Origin: Acetobacterium fimetarium
Lineage (GTDB): Bacteria > Bacillota > Clostridia > Eubacteriales > Eubacteriaceae
Length of the DNA stretch: 64,000 nt
Assembly (NCBI RefSeq): GCF_014284475.1
Contig: NZ_WJBC01000014.1
Location: 1 to 64,000, forward strand
Reading direction: 5' to 3'
A program made the position numbers and the translations under genes. Shown here in pieces: positions 18,776 through 26,591 of this stretch. The notes beneath the pieces were generated by a model, which saw nothing but the letters and a program-made list of their open reading frames with translations, was not told where the DNA came from and made no database searches. Numbering within the stretch: the first letter of the stretch is position 1; every line of letters starts with the position of its first letter.

Positions 18776-20635
18776 TCAAATCAGCAATCCCAGCAGCACA
18801 CTAGCCCATCCCCGTTGTTCGGATCCGGTTTTCGGATTTTCCGAAGACTGTTTCTGTACCGGTGCAACCGGCTGGGGTTCAGGTGTTTTTCCTTCCGTCA
18901 CATTGGCATTATTAACGGCTGCCAGAAAGCGCTCGTTTCCGGCTGCCTGCAGGTAGGTCGTCACGGCCTCATCACAGGCAGCATATTCATTGACGATACT
19001 GGCTGCCTTGAGCTCCGGATAGTCGCTGCTGGTTGCCAGGTAATTGTTGCAGGCCACCGTAACCATTTGGTTCGGATTCAAATCCACGCCGCCGATTTTT
19101 GCCGAAAATACCCGTTCACCCTTGGCTTTTGAAAGATCGTACTGCGCTTTGATTCCGTTCCACTGAAGATAGCTGCCGCTGTTGCTCGGCCAGGAATTGT
19201 TGTTGGCGTCTTTTGCCGTTCGGTTATTGATTCCGATTTCGATGCTGGTCTCCAGCATGCTTAAAATGTCAGCCCCGGAAACCTTTTTGGTGACCAGATA
19301 ATTGCCGAATGGCAGCACATCGATCACCTGGCCTTTCGTAATATCACCTGCTGCTATCTCGGCACGGATGCCACCGGCATTTTCAACGGCAACATCTGCT
19401 CCCGTTGCGTACAGATAGCTGTCTGTCAGCACCCGGCCCAGATTTAATTCGCCCAGCCGGACCTCCTCCCAAATATTGTCAGTCGCGCCGCCAAGCTTGA
19501 CCGGTGTATTTCCGACAATTTGTTTTTTGATCGGCTCCTGTCGCGTCTCAATTTCAGCAATGAGATCCGCCACCGTTTTGTCGGCCGGAATCAGTTCATC
19601 GGTTGCCTGACTGACCGTAATCAGTTTCTCCGCCTTGCTTTCAACAGTATAAGTCGGTTCAACGGCCTGAGTATCGGTCATATTCGCTTGACTTGTCAGA
19701 ATCGGCTCCGGTCCCGGAACCTGCTCACTAACGGTGTTACTGTCGCTGATGATGCCAGCTTCACTGACAGCCACTGCTTTTTGTTCATTCTCTTTCAAGG
19801 TGAGCTCAACCTCACCCACCGCACTTGAATAGCAACCGGTCTGAACAATCAACGTGCCATTGACTTCAGTATTTTCAACATCATGGGTGTGGCCGTCGAC
19901 GATGACATCAATCCCCGGCACATTCTGAGCCAGTTCATCACTGCGCATCAGAACGCCATTGCCGGAATCACCGATATGGGTCAGGGCTACGATCACATCA
20001 CAGCCTTGCGCTTCCAGCGCCGCAACGGATGTCCTGGCCGTCTCAAGCACTGACTCCTCAATACCAAAGGTCAGCCCCTGTACATTATCCGGCGCGGTAT
20101 CCGCATAGATATCGGGACTGATCAAACCGAACACCCCGATTTTAATCGTTTCTCCGTTCGCATCAATTGCTTTGATCAGATAATCATCGTTAAAAAACGG
20201 ATTGCCGGTATCGCTGTAGGTGACATTAGCGCCCAATATTTTTGTGTTCGCCATCACTCCGAGCGTCAATAATCTGGCACTGCCATAGTTGAAGTCGTGA
20301 TTTCCGGGAGCCATGGCATCAAAACCGACGGCCGCCATCAGTTCGGCAATGCTGCCGCCCTTTTCGATGGTGGCAAAGGATTGTCCGTGAAAGATATCGC
20401 CCCCATCTACAGTCAGATCGGGACTCTCCTGATTGATGATGGTTTTAAGCTTGGCATAGCCAATGGTTTTGTTCGCACTGTACATATACCGAGCATGGGT
20501 ATCATTGGTATGGATGATTTTCAGGGTAATCGTTTCATCATCGTTTACAGTCGCCGCCAAAACCGCTGATCCCCAGCATCCAAAAATTATCAGAACCATC
20601 AGCAACAAGCTCAGAATCCGTTTGCACTTTTTCAT
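18776..20635 (-). CDS. Secreted 5'-nucleotidase / 2',3'-cyclic phosphodiesterase family protein
   Basis: Exported metallophosphoesterase of the UshA/YfkN type, scavenging phosphate and nucleosides from extracellular nucleotides. I start at ATG 20635 (MKKCKRILSLLL), five bases after GGAG. An N-terminal signal peptide runs to about AVLA. The N-terminal metallophosphatase domain has HTNDTHARY, DGGDIFHG, APGNHDFNYG and VDGHTHDVEN. A linker of about 80 residues follows, then the C-terminal 5'-nucleotidase domain (ENAGGIRAEIAAGDITKGQV, LPFGNYLVTKKV). The end carries NPKTGSEQRGWASVLLGLLI, a sortase-like motif and a short hydrophobic stretch, but the protein stops without the expected basic tail. It may be truncated at the very end. 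Confidence 0.87.
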   Translation of the reverse strand: MKKCKRILSLLLMVLIIFGCWGSAVLAATVNDDETITLKIIHTNDTHARYMYSANKTIGYAKLKTIINQESPDLTVDGGDIFHGQSFATIEKGGSIAELMAAVGFDAMAPGNHDFNYGSARLLTLGVMANTKILGANVTYSDTGNPFFNDDYLIKAIDANGETIKIGVFGLISPDIYADTAPDNVQGLTFGIEESVLETARTSVAALEAQGCDVIVALTHIGDSGNGVLMRSDELAQNVPGIDVIVDGHTHDVENTEVNGTLIVQTGCYSSAVGEVELTLKENEQKAVAVSEAGIISDSNTVSEQVPGPEPILTSQANMTDTQAVEPTYTVESKAEKLITVSQATDELIPADKTVADLIAEIETRQEPIKKQIVGNTPVKLGGATDNIWEEVRLGELNLGRVLTDSYLYATGADVAVENAGGIRAEIAAGDITKGQVIDVLPFGNYLVTKKVSGADILSMLETSIEIGINNRTAKDANNNSWPSNSGSYLQWNGIKAQYDLSKAKGERVFSAKIGGVDLNPNQMVTVACNNYLATSSDYPELKAASIVNEYAACDEAVTTYLQAAGNERFLAAVNNANVTEGKTPEPQPVAPVQKQSSENPKTGSEQRGWASVLLGLLI

Positions 20636-20737
20636 TTCTTCTCCTCTTCGCCTCTTTTTCAACCGCTACTTGTAAAAGAAACGGCTGCACCTTTTCGCAA
20701 TCACCCGTTTTTTTTACATGCCGGGGTCTTTCAGGCT

Positions 20738-20766
20738 ATTATATATTTTTTTCTACCTTTTGAAAA
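20738..20766 (-). promoter_or_regulatory. Possible promoter of the 5'-nucleotidase gene
   Basis: Minus-strand TATAAT (20738-20743) with a weak -35 TTTTCA (20761-20766) at 17 bp spacing. Low confidence because the -35 is poor. Confidence 0.3.
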
Positions 20767-20780
20767 GAAGCAACCGCAAA

Positions 20781-20818
20781 TAAAAAAAACTGCCTTCGGA
20801 ATTAAATCCGAAGACAGT
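20781..20818 (-). terminator. Terminator after the PanT-like gene
   Basis: ACTGCCTTCGG / CCGAAGACAGT stem with one mismatch and an 8-nt loop; a long T-run follows on the minus strand (A-run at 20782-20789). Confidence 0.85.
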
Positions 20819-20831
20819 ATAACAATCTGAC

Positions 20832-21461
20832 TTATTGCAAGGCCGTTCTGTGGGTATACTTGATCAGCGCTTTGCAGACCGCGGTGGTTAAAACACCGGC
20901 CACAATGGCTTCGGGCAGGCCGTTGATGGCAATAACCGATAAAATGATCCCGTAGAGCGTTGAAAATGCGACATTCTTTGCCTGCGCATAGCTCTGTCCA
21001 AAAAACAGGTAGATAAAATTCATAACCAGCAGCGTATTGGTCAGTGATCCGCCCACGCCTGCGATACCCAATGCCAGCACATCGCTGTTGTTAATCTTTT
21101 TCATCCCTTTATAGAGATAATAGGGAACGACGCCGACTAAAATTCTCGGCAAGAAACAGATAACCAGACTCCAGAAATTGCCGGAAGTGCCGCCAATCGA
21201 ATAGAAAGGTGTAAACACAAAAGATGTCACCGTCGGATTGAACGTGTTGTTAAGCAAACTCGTCAGGCCAAAGACAAATCCCAGAAAAGCACCATAAACT
21301 GGTCCTAAAAGAATACTACCGATAATGACAGGGATGTGAATAATAGTCGCCCGCGTGAATCCTAATGGGATATACCCGAGAAACGGTGTCACTGCCAAAA
21401 GAACAATGATCGCAACAAAAAAGGATAGTTTGACCAAATCGTTGGTCTTTACGTTTTTCAT
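20832..21461 (-). CDS. ECF transporter S component, probably pantothenate (PanT-like)
   Basis: Substrate-binding membrane subunit of an energy-coupling-factor vitamin transporter; it needs the shared EcfA/A'/T module encoded elsewhere. The 209-residue protein has about six hydrophobic helices, an N-terminal LVKLSFFVAIIVLLAVTPFLGYIPLGF, and an Ala/Gly-rich core HIPVIIGSILLGPVYGAFLGFVFGLTSLL typical of the family. AGGAGG is six bases before the ATG. It is divergent from coaBC, which uses phosphopantothenate derivatives to build CoA, and that context favours pantothenate as substrate. Other vitamins (for example riboflavin or folate) are not excluded by the sequence I can see. Confidence 0.8.
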   Translation of the reverse strand: MKNVKTNDLVKLSFFVAIIVLLAVTPFLGYIPLGFTRATIIHIPVIIGSILLGPVYGAFLGFVFGLTSLLNNTFNPTVTSFVFTPFYSIGGTSGNFWSLVICFLPRILVGVVPYYLYKGMKKINNSDVLALGIAGVGGSLTNTLLVMNFIYLFFGQSYAQAKNVAFSTLYGIILSVIAINGLPEAIVAGVLTTAVCKALIKYTHRTALQ

Positions 21462-21604
21462 TCTTTACCTCCTGCTATCGTTCCAGTCATGCCGGATACA
21501 ATGCATGTATATTCTAACGTCTTTTTTAAAAAATTTCAAGCAAAACTTGTGTTTACTCTTATCACATTCATTTGATATAATAGATACAGCATATTTTTAA
21601 TATG

Positions 21605-21645
21605 TGGTTGTCGACAAACACCGTACCGACAATTGTTAATAAAAA
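21605..21645. repeat. Solo arm of repeat family B upstream of coaBC
   Basis: ACACCGTACCGACAATTGTT (21619-21638) matches the terminal arm of family B, but no second arm or core is present. Probably a decayed copy in the panT-coaBC divergent region. Confidence 0.55.
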
Positions 21646-21684
21646 TCCAAACAAATGAAAATAAATTTCAAAAAGGAAATTCAG

Positions 21685-22884
21685 ATGAGAAAACTATTGA
21701 AGAATAAAACCGTCGTTCTCGGTATTACCGGCAGTATCGCCGCTTATAAAATGGCGAACGTGGCCAGCAGTCTGGCTAAAATGGACTGCGACGTCCAAGT
21801 CATCATGACAAAGAATGCGCAGGAATTCATTTCGCCGCTTGTTTTTGAAAGTTTGACCGGAAACAAATGCATTGTGGATACGTTTGACCGCAATATCAGT
21901 TATGACATCGCGCATGTCAGTCTGGCCAAGAAGGCCGATCTTTTCATGGTCGCACCGGCCTCTGCCAATGTCATCGGTAAAATCGCCCACGGTATCGCGG
22001 ACGATATGCTGACTACTACCATTATGGCCTGCCGCTGTCCCAAGCTGATTGCACCGGCCATGAACACCGCAATGTACGAAAACATCATTGTCCAGAATAA
22101 TCTGAGCATTCTCAACGGATTCGGCTACAACATCATCGATCCCGCCGTCGGCATTCTTGCCTGCAAGGATTTCGGCCCCGGCAAACTGCCCGATGAAGAT
22201 TTGCTGATCAGCCATATTCTCCGGGAAATCGCCTATCCCGATGACCTGTGCGGAAGAAAAATCCTGATTACTGCCGGACCGACCGGTGAAGCCATTGATC
22301 CGGTCCGCTATATCACCAATCATTCCAGCGGGAAAATGGGTTATGCCCTGGCTAACGCGGCCATGCTGCGCGGTGCCGAGGTCACCCTGATCAGCGGAAA
22401 AACAGCCCTTAAAGTGCCCGCTTTCGTCAAGCATATCCCGGCCTTTTCTGCCAGTGAAATGTGTGCCCAGGTCATGGACCATTTTGAAGAAACCGACATC
22501 GTCATCAAATCGGCGGCTGTCGCCGATTTCAAACCCAAGCACTACTCCGATGAAAAACTGAAGAAGAAAGCCGGTCTTCCCGAGATACAATTGACCCCCA
22601 CAATTGATATTCTAAAAACGATCGGCGAGAAAAAACGGTCTGATCAATTCGTCTGCGGTTTTTCAATGGAAACCGAAAATATGATCGAAAACACCATCGA
22701 TAAACTGAAGCGCAAGAATGTCAACATGATGGTTGCCAATAACTTGAAAGAAAAAGGTGCCGGTTTTAACAGCTCGACCAACCGGGTCACGATCATCACC
22801 GCGGAGCGGACCGAGGAACTCCCGCTTTTATCCAAGGATGACGTGGCTCACCGGGTTCTCGATGCCATCATCGAAGCATTCTGA
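21685..22884 (+). CDS. coaBC: Bifunctional phosphopantothenoylcysteine decarboxylase / phosphopantothenate-cysteine ligase
   Basis: Two steps of coenzyme A synthesis: CoaB joins cysteine to 4'-phosphopantothenate and CoaC decarboxylates the product. The start is ATG 21685 (MRKLLKNKTVVLGITGSIAAYK), with AAAGGAA six bases upstream; an ATG ten codons earlier has no site. The CoaC half (1-190) has the FMN-flavoprotein motif GITGSIAAYKMANV, a His in SYDIAHVSLAK, and APAMNTAMYEN with ACKDFGPGKLP. The CoaB half (190-399) has TAGPTGEAIDPVRYITNHSSGKMGYALA, AAVADFKP and the KLKKK motif. Length (399) is normal. The TGA stop overlaps the next ATG (TGATG), indicating translational coupling to the exporter genes. 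Confidence 0.95.
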   Translation: MRKLLKNKTVVLGITGSIAAYKMANVASSLAKMDCDVQVIMTKNAQEFISPLVFESLTGNKCIVDTFDRNISYDIAHVSLAKKADLFMVAPASANVIGKIAHGIADDMLTTTIMACRCPKLIAPAMNTAMYENIIVQNNLSILNGFGYNIIDPAVGILACKDFGPGKLPDEDLLISHILREIAYPDDLCGRKILITAGPTGEAIDPVRYITNHSSGKMGYALANAAMLRGAEVTLISGKTALKVPAFVKHIPAFSASEMCAQVMDHFEETDIVIKSAAVADFKPKHYSDEKLKKKAGLPEIQLTPTIDILKTIGEKKRSDQFVCGFSMETENMIENTIDKLKRKNVNMMVANNLKEKGAGFNSSTNRVTIITAERTEELPLLSKDDVAHRVLDAIIEAF

Positions 22885-23648
22885 TGACCATTTCGCAACT
22901 CAGCCATGTTGCCATGGAAATGGGCGTGATTCTGCTTTCAAATGGTGCCGAGACCTACCGTGTCGAAGAATCGATGCACCGAATCTGTCTCGCACTGGGC
23001 GCTCAGGAAGCTGAAATTTTCTGCGTCCCCACCACCATTATCATTTCGATCACAATGGATGACACCGCGCCGCTGACTCAGACGCGACGGATTCATACCC
23101 GCATCACGGATCTGACAAAGGTTGATGAAATTAATCATCTGTCACGGAAAATCTGTTATGAGGCCATCCCCTATGATGATCTGATTTCTGAAATCGGGCG
23201 CATTAACGCCGCACCTTCCTATCCCTATGTTCTTCAGGTTTTAGCCTTTGCCTTTATTTCGCAGATGTTCACCCTTTTTTTCGGTGGAAATCTGCAGGAC
23301 AGCTGCATCGGTTTCGTGATCGGCATTGCCACCAAGCTGCTGATGGACCTCATGGGCCGGCTGGAAACAAACAGCTTTTTCATCAATATGATCGGCGGTG
23401 CGATCGCCGCATTGGTGGCCGTAACCGCGTCCGGACTGGGATTGACCACGCAGATGAATACCATTATCATCGGATCGATCATGACACTGGTTCCGGGACT
23501 CGTGATTACCAATGCCATTCGCGATATCATCGCCGGCGATTATCTTTCCGGTTTAACAAAGGGTGTCGAGGCACTACTGATCGCGGCTGCAATTGCCGCG
23601 GGCGTGGCAGTGCCGCTGAGCCTGCTGCGACCGTTCTGGGGAGGTTGA
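22884..23648 (+). CDS. Threonine/serine exporter, ThrE N-terminal-type subunit (DUF1212)
   Basis: First half of a split ThrE-type amino acid exporter. The 254-residue protein begins with a soluble domain containing LLSNGAETYRVEESMHRI and VPTTIIISI, characteristic of the DUF1212/ThrE family, followed by about five membrane helices (YVLQVLAFAFISQMFTLFFGG through VEALLIAAAIAAGVAVPLSLL). ATG 22884 overlaps the coaBC stop, and the partner subunit begins 4 nt after its own stop. The family is known for threonine and serine export; the real substrate here is not shown by sequence. Why it is coupled to coaBC is unclear. Confidence 0.87.
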   Translation: MTISQLSHVAMEMGVILLSNGAETYRVEESMHRICLALGAQEAEIFCVPTTIIISITMDDTAPLTQTRRIHTRITDLTKVDEINHLSRKICYEAIPYDDLISEIGRINAAPSYPYVLQVLAFAFISQMFTLFFGGNLQDSCIGFVIGIATKLLMDLMGRLETNSFFINMIGGAIAALVAVTASGLGLTTQMNTIIIGSIMTLVPGLVITNAIRDIIAGDYLSGLTKGVEALLIAAAIAAGVAVPLSLLRPFWGG

Positions 23649-23652
23649 ACAG

Positions 23653-24120
23653 ATGACTTATTTTTTACCTTGTCTATATGCGTTTATCGCCTCTTTCGCA
23701 TTCGCTGTCGTGTTCAATATCAAAAAAAACAAACTGCTGTTTTCCGCACTTGGCGGTTTCGTGGGGCAACTGACCTTTGCGTTATTTCAGTTAATCATCA
23801 GCAATGACGTGGTTCTGTACCTGTTTGCCACCATCGCTATTTCCCTCTATGCGGAAATCATGGCCCGGTTGACGAGTTCGCCAACCACTATTTACCTGGC
23901 CGTCGCGCTGATTCCTCTGGTTCCGGGCGGCGGAATGTACTATACCATGCTCGATTTTATCAATGGCGAGATCGATCTCGCGATTTCAACCGGGGTTCAT
24001 ACCCTACTGATTTCAGGGGCCCTGGCGATGGGCATCATCCTGGTTTCGTCTTCGGTGACGCTGACCCGAAAGGTCATGCTTAAAAGACGGCACCTAAAAG
24101 AAAAGCGTGAATCAGCATAA
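23653..24120 (+). CDS. Threonine/serine exporter, ThrE C-terminal-type subunit (DUF3815)
   Basis: Second half of the split ThrE exporter: 155 residues with four to five hydrophobic helices, KKNKLLFSALGGFVGQLTF after the first, then the family signature PTTIYLAVALIPLVPGGGMYYTM. It presumably pairs in the membrane with the 254-residue subunit encoded immediately upstream. GGGGAGG at the end of that gene serves as its ribosome site. The C-terminus is basic (KRRHLKEKRESA). Last gene of the coaBC transcript; a shortened repeat B and a strong bidirectional terminator follow. Confidence 0.87.
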   Translation: MTYFLPCLYAFIASFAFAVVFNIKKNKLLFSALGGFVGQLTFALFQLIISNDVVLYLFATIAISLYAEIMARLTSSPTTIYLAVALIPLVPGGGMYYTMLDFINGEIDLAISTGVHTLLISGALAMGIILVSSSVTLTRKVMLKRRHLKEKRESA

Positions 24121-24137
24121 GCTGTTGATATACCATA

Positions 24138-24177
24138 CCCGTACCGACCAATTGTTAATCAGTTGTCGGTACTACGT
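24138..24177. repeat. Internally deleted repeat family B copy
   Basis: Both arms are present almost back to back: GTACCGACCAATTGTTAATC (24141-24160) followed by GTTGTCGGTACTACG (24162-24176). The roughly 60-bp centre found in full copies is missing. Confidence 0.7.
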
Positions 24178-24216
24178 TTCCAGTTTGACTACTGAATCTA
24201 TTGCCGGACCTCCGAC

Positions 24217-24276
24217 AAAAAAAGGCTCATTATTTTATCTGACCATACGGTCCAGGATAAATAATGAGCCTTTTTC
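24217..24276. terminator. Bidirectional terminator between ThrE genes and the arsD-like gene
   Basis: Long stem GGCTCATTATTTTATC / GATAAATAATGAGCC flanked by an A-run on the left and a T-run on the right, so it can stop both convergent transcripts. Confidence 0.9.
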
Positions 24277-24299
24277 TGACATATCAACTGCAAAGCCGA

Positions 24300-24713
24300 T
24301 CAGCAGCAGTCGCCGCCACTACAATCGGAATCGCTGCAGTCTCCGCCGCCGCAGCAGCTGCAGCCTGACGCGCTTTGTGATTTTTTAATCATTTCGATGA
24401 CATCTTCTCTGGTCATCCCCGACCAGCTGACCAGATCTGAATTTGTGGGATAATCACCCATCTTTTTAATTTCGCCATCCACCACCGTGAGTGGCAGTGC
24501 GCCCATTCCGATGTTAATCAGCGCATCATTCACTTTCGGGTTCTGAACGAAAACCTCCGGTGAATCGGTGAGATTATACCGTTCGATTTCCTTACCCATG
24601 CTTACCAGTTCGCCGACGATCGCCGTTATCCGCAACAGGTCCGCATCCACACCTGGTCCACAGACACCGGTTGGGCAGCACATTGCCGGTTCAAAAATTT
24701 CCACTTTACTCAT
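24300..24713 (-). CDS. ArsD-like metalloid-binding protein with Cys-rich tail
   Basis: Member of the ArsD family (arsenic metallochaperone/weak repressor in ars operons). I start at ATG 24713, six bases after GGAG; the 137-residue protein then begins MSKVEIFEPAMCCPTGVCG, placing Cys at 12, 13 and 18, the same positions as the metalloid-binding cysteines of R773 ArsD. The thioredoxin-like body follows (ERYNLTDSPEVFVQNP, LPLTVVDGEI). The C-terminus is an unusual Cys/Gly/Asp-rich stretch with eight cysteines (GCSCCGGGDCSDSDC...). No arsA, arsB or arsR is present; instead it lies 68 nt downstream of sufB on the same strand. A role in metal or Fe-S handling is possible but is inference. Confidence 0.85.
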   Translation of the reverse strand: MSKVEIFEPAMCCPTGVCGPGVDADLLRITAIVGELVSMGKEIERYNLTDSPEVFVQNPKVNDALINIGMGALPLTVVDGEIKKMGDYPTNSDLVSWSGMTREDVIEMIKKSQSASGCSCCGGGDCSDSDCSGGDCC

Positions 24714-24781
24714 TTCATTCTCCATTTCATTTCTGTGCCAATGTGCACAAATGTTCTCAATCAAACGATTCGAACGAACCC

Positions 24782-25711
24782 TTATTCCAGGAAGCCGTCG
24801 ATGATTTTTGCTTCCGCTTCGCTTTCTGTCAGTCCCAATGTCATCAGCTTGATCATCTGGTCGCCGGCAATTTTCCCGATGGCCGCCTCATGAATCAGCA
24901 TCGCATCCAGACTGTTTGCGGTAATTTCCGGAATGGCTTTCACCACGCCGTGATCCATAATGATGGCATCGCACTCCGAATGGCCCATACATCGGGTATT
25001 GCCGTTGATTTTTGAAATAAAGGTCTGTTTTGAATGTTCCCTCGCTACGGAGCGGGAAATCAGATTGACGCTGGAATCCTCACCGTCCATATCCACTTCA
25101 AAGCTCGATTCAGCGAACTGATCGCCATGGGTCATCAGCTTTTCTTTGATCACAAGTTTGGCATTGGCCTTGAGCTTCGCTTTCGTGAAGCGTTTGGTGG
25201 AATCCACGCCTTTGATCTGCGTGGTTTCCATTTCCATAAAGCTGCCTTCTTCCTGTTGCACCTCTGTGACCGGATCGATGACCCGCTTGCCGGTGCCAGT
25301 TCCCACGCCGATATGCTTTTCAACATACAGAACATGAGAATTCTTTCCCAGGAAGAAACGATGAATGCCGTTATGTTCAGAACCGTCGCAGCTGTCGCCC
25401 GTGCTGACGCCGCAGCCGGCGATGATTTTAACGTCGGCATTTTCACCGATATAAAAGTCGTTGTAAACCAGATCGTGAACGCCGCTGCAGGAAACCAGTG
25501 CTGGTATATAAACATTCTCGGATTTGGTATTGGGTTTGACGATGATATCAATGCCGGATTTGTCTTCTTTTCCGACAATTTGAATATTTTCACTGGACTG
25601 TCTCGCCACACTTTTACTGTTGTCTCTGATGTTATAAGCGCCTTTTGGCAATTCATCCAGTCCGCTGACTTCTTTTAATAATTGTTTTGCGATATCATTC
25701 ATTTCATTCAT
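24782..25711 (-). CDS. sufB: Fe-S cluster assembly scaffold protein SufB-like (SufB/SufD family)
   Basis: Short SufB/D-family scaffold that, with the ATPase SufC, assembles Fe-S clusters. The start is ATG 25711, five bases after GGAGG. At 309 residues it lacks the long N-terminal region of classical SufB (about 470) and matches the minimal SufBC type found in anaerobes and archaea. Visible features: an N-terminal helical part, then the beta-helix core with IPALVSCSGVHDLVYNDFYIG, GCGVSTGDSCDGSEHNGIHRF and MDHGVVKAIPEI, and the C-terminal helix region HEAAIGKIAGDQMIKLMTLGL. SufC is directly upstream with one base between stop and start. No sufS, sufU or sufD is visible, so cysteine desulfurase must come from elsewhere. 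Confidence 0.9.
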   Translation of the reverse strand: MNEMNDIAKQLLKEVSGLDELPKGAYNIRDNSKSVARQSSENIQIVGKEDKSGIDIIVKPNTKSENVYIPALVSCSGVHDLVYNDFYIGENADVKIIAGCGVSTGDSCDGSEHNGIHRFFLGKNSHVLYVEKHIGVGTGTGKRVIDPVTEVQQEEGSFMEMETTQIKGVDSTKRFTKAKLKANAKLVIKEKLMTHGDQFAESSFEVDMDGEDSSVNLISRSVAREHSKQTFISKINGNTRCMGHSECDAIIMDHGVVKAIPEITANSLDAMLIHEAAIGKIAGDQMIKLMTLGLTESEAEAKIIDGFLE

Positions 25712-25712
25712 A

Positions 25713-26441
25713 TTAAGCCTCCACAATATCCTGACAATTCAGACAGTTCAAAGGATCTTCGCAATGGAGCAATTCAGGCAGCACACTGTCCTTGGCGCCG
25801 CGTTTGATGATCGCCCCATCGACCATCGCGATGATCTCATCCGCCACATCCAGAATGCGTTCCTGATGCGAAATAATAACGATGGATACTTCCTTGTTGC
25901 TGTGCATTTTTTTGAACACATCAATCAGATGGTTGAAGCTCCATAAATCAATACCGGCTTCCGGCTCATCAAAAATCGATAAAATCGTATTTCTGGCGAT
26001 AACCGTGGCAATCTCGATTCGCTTGATTTCTCCCCCCGACAATCCCGCATTGAGTTCCCGATTGATATAGTCTTTGGCGCACAGGCCGACTTCAGACAAG
26101 TAGTGACTTGCCTCGGCGACAGACAGGTCTTTTCCCGCGGCAACATTCAAAAGGGCATGCACGGTAATCCCCTTGAAACGAATTGGCTGCTGAAACCCGA
26201 AACTGATTCCTTTTTGGGCGCGTTCCGTAATACCTAAATTGGTGATATCTTCACCATTGAACGTAATCTTACCTTTGGTTGGTTTGACAACGCCGGTAAT
26301 CACTCGGGCCAAGGTGGATTTTCCACCGCCGTTTGGGCCAGTTATGGCAACAAATTTGCCTTTTTCAATCGATAAATTAACATCTTTTAAGATCTCTTTT
26401 TCGTTGTCCACTTCAAAAGAGACATTTTCAAGTTTTAACAT
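25713..26441 (-). CDS. sufC: Fe-S cluster assembly ATPase SufC
   Basis: ABC-type ATPase that powers Fe-S assembly on SufB. The 242-residue protein has Walker A GPNGGGKST (35-43), Q-loop FGFQQP, signature LSGGE (134-138), Walker B/D-loop FDEPEAGIDLWS (157-168) and switch His in SHQE (192). GIDLW in place of the usual GLD is a family trait of this minimal type. The C-terminus is extended by HCEDPLNCLNCQDIVEA, with three cysteines that might bind metal. AAGGAG lies five bases before the ATG. First gene of a sufC-sufB-arsD-like unit. Confidence 0.92.
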   Translation of the reverse strand: MLKLENVSFEVDNEKEILKDVNLSIEKGKFVAITGPNGGGKSTLARVITGVVKPTKGKITFNGEDITNLGITERAQKGISFGFQQPIRFKGITVHALLNVAAGKDLSVAEASHYLSEVGLCAKDYINRELNAGLSGGEIKRIEIATVIARNTILSIFDEPEAGIDLWSFNHLIDVFKKMHSNKEVSIVIISHQERILDVADEIIAMVDGAIIKRGAKDSVLPELLHCEDPLNCLNCQDIVEA

Positions 26442-26591
26442 TTTTTCTCCTTCTCATTCCTTCTCCAGCAAGTTTCTATGGTATATTCTAACACTATTTT
26501 TGCATTTTTCATACTATTCAAAGGGTAAATTTTTATTCGTCATCCGACCTCTGCGACTTGATTTTTTTAAATTGTCGACAAATTTTAACCC

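Noticed and set aside
21694-22590. 298-residue open frame antisense to coaBC
   Set aside because: Shadow frame of a highly conserved gene; composition and lack of a start signal argue against it.
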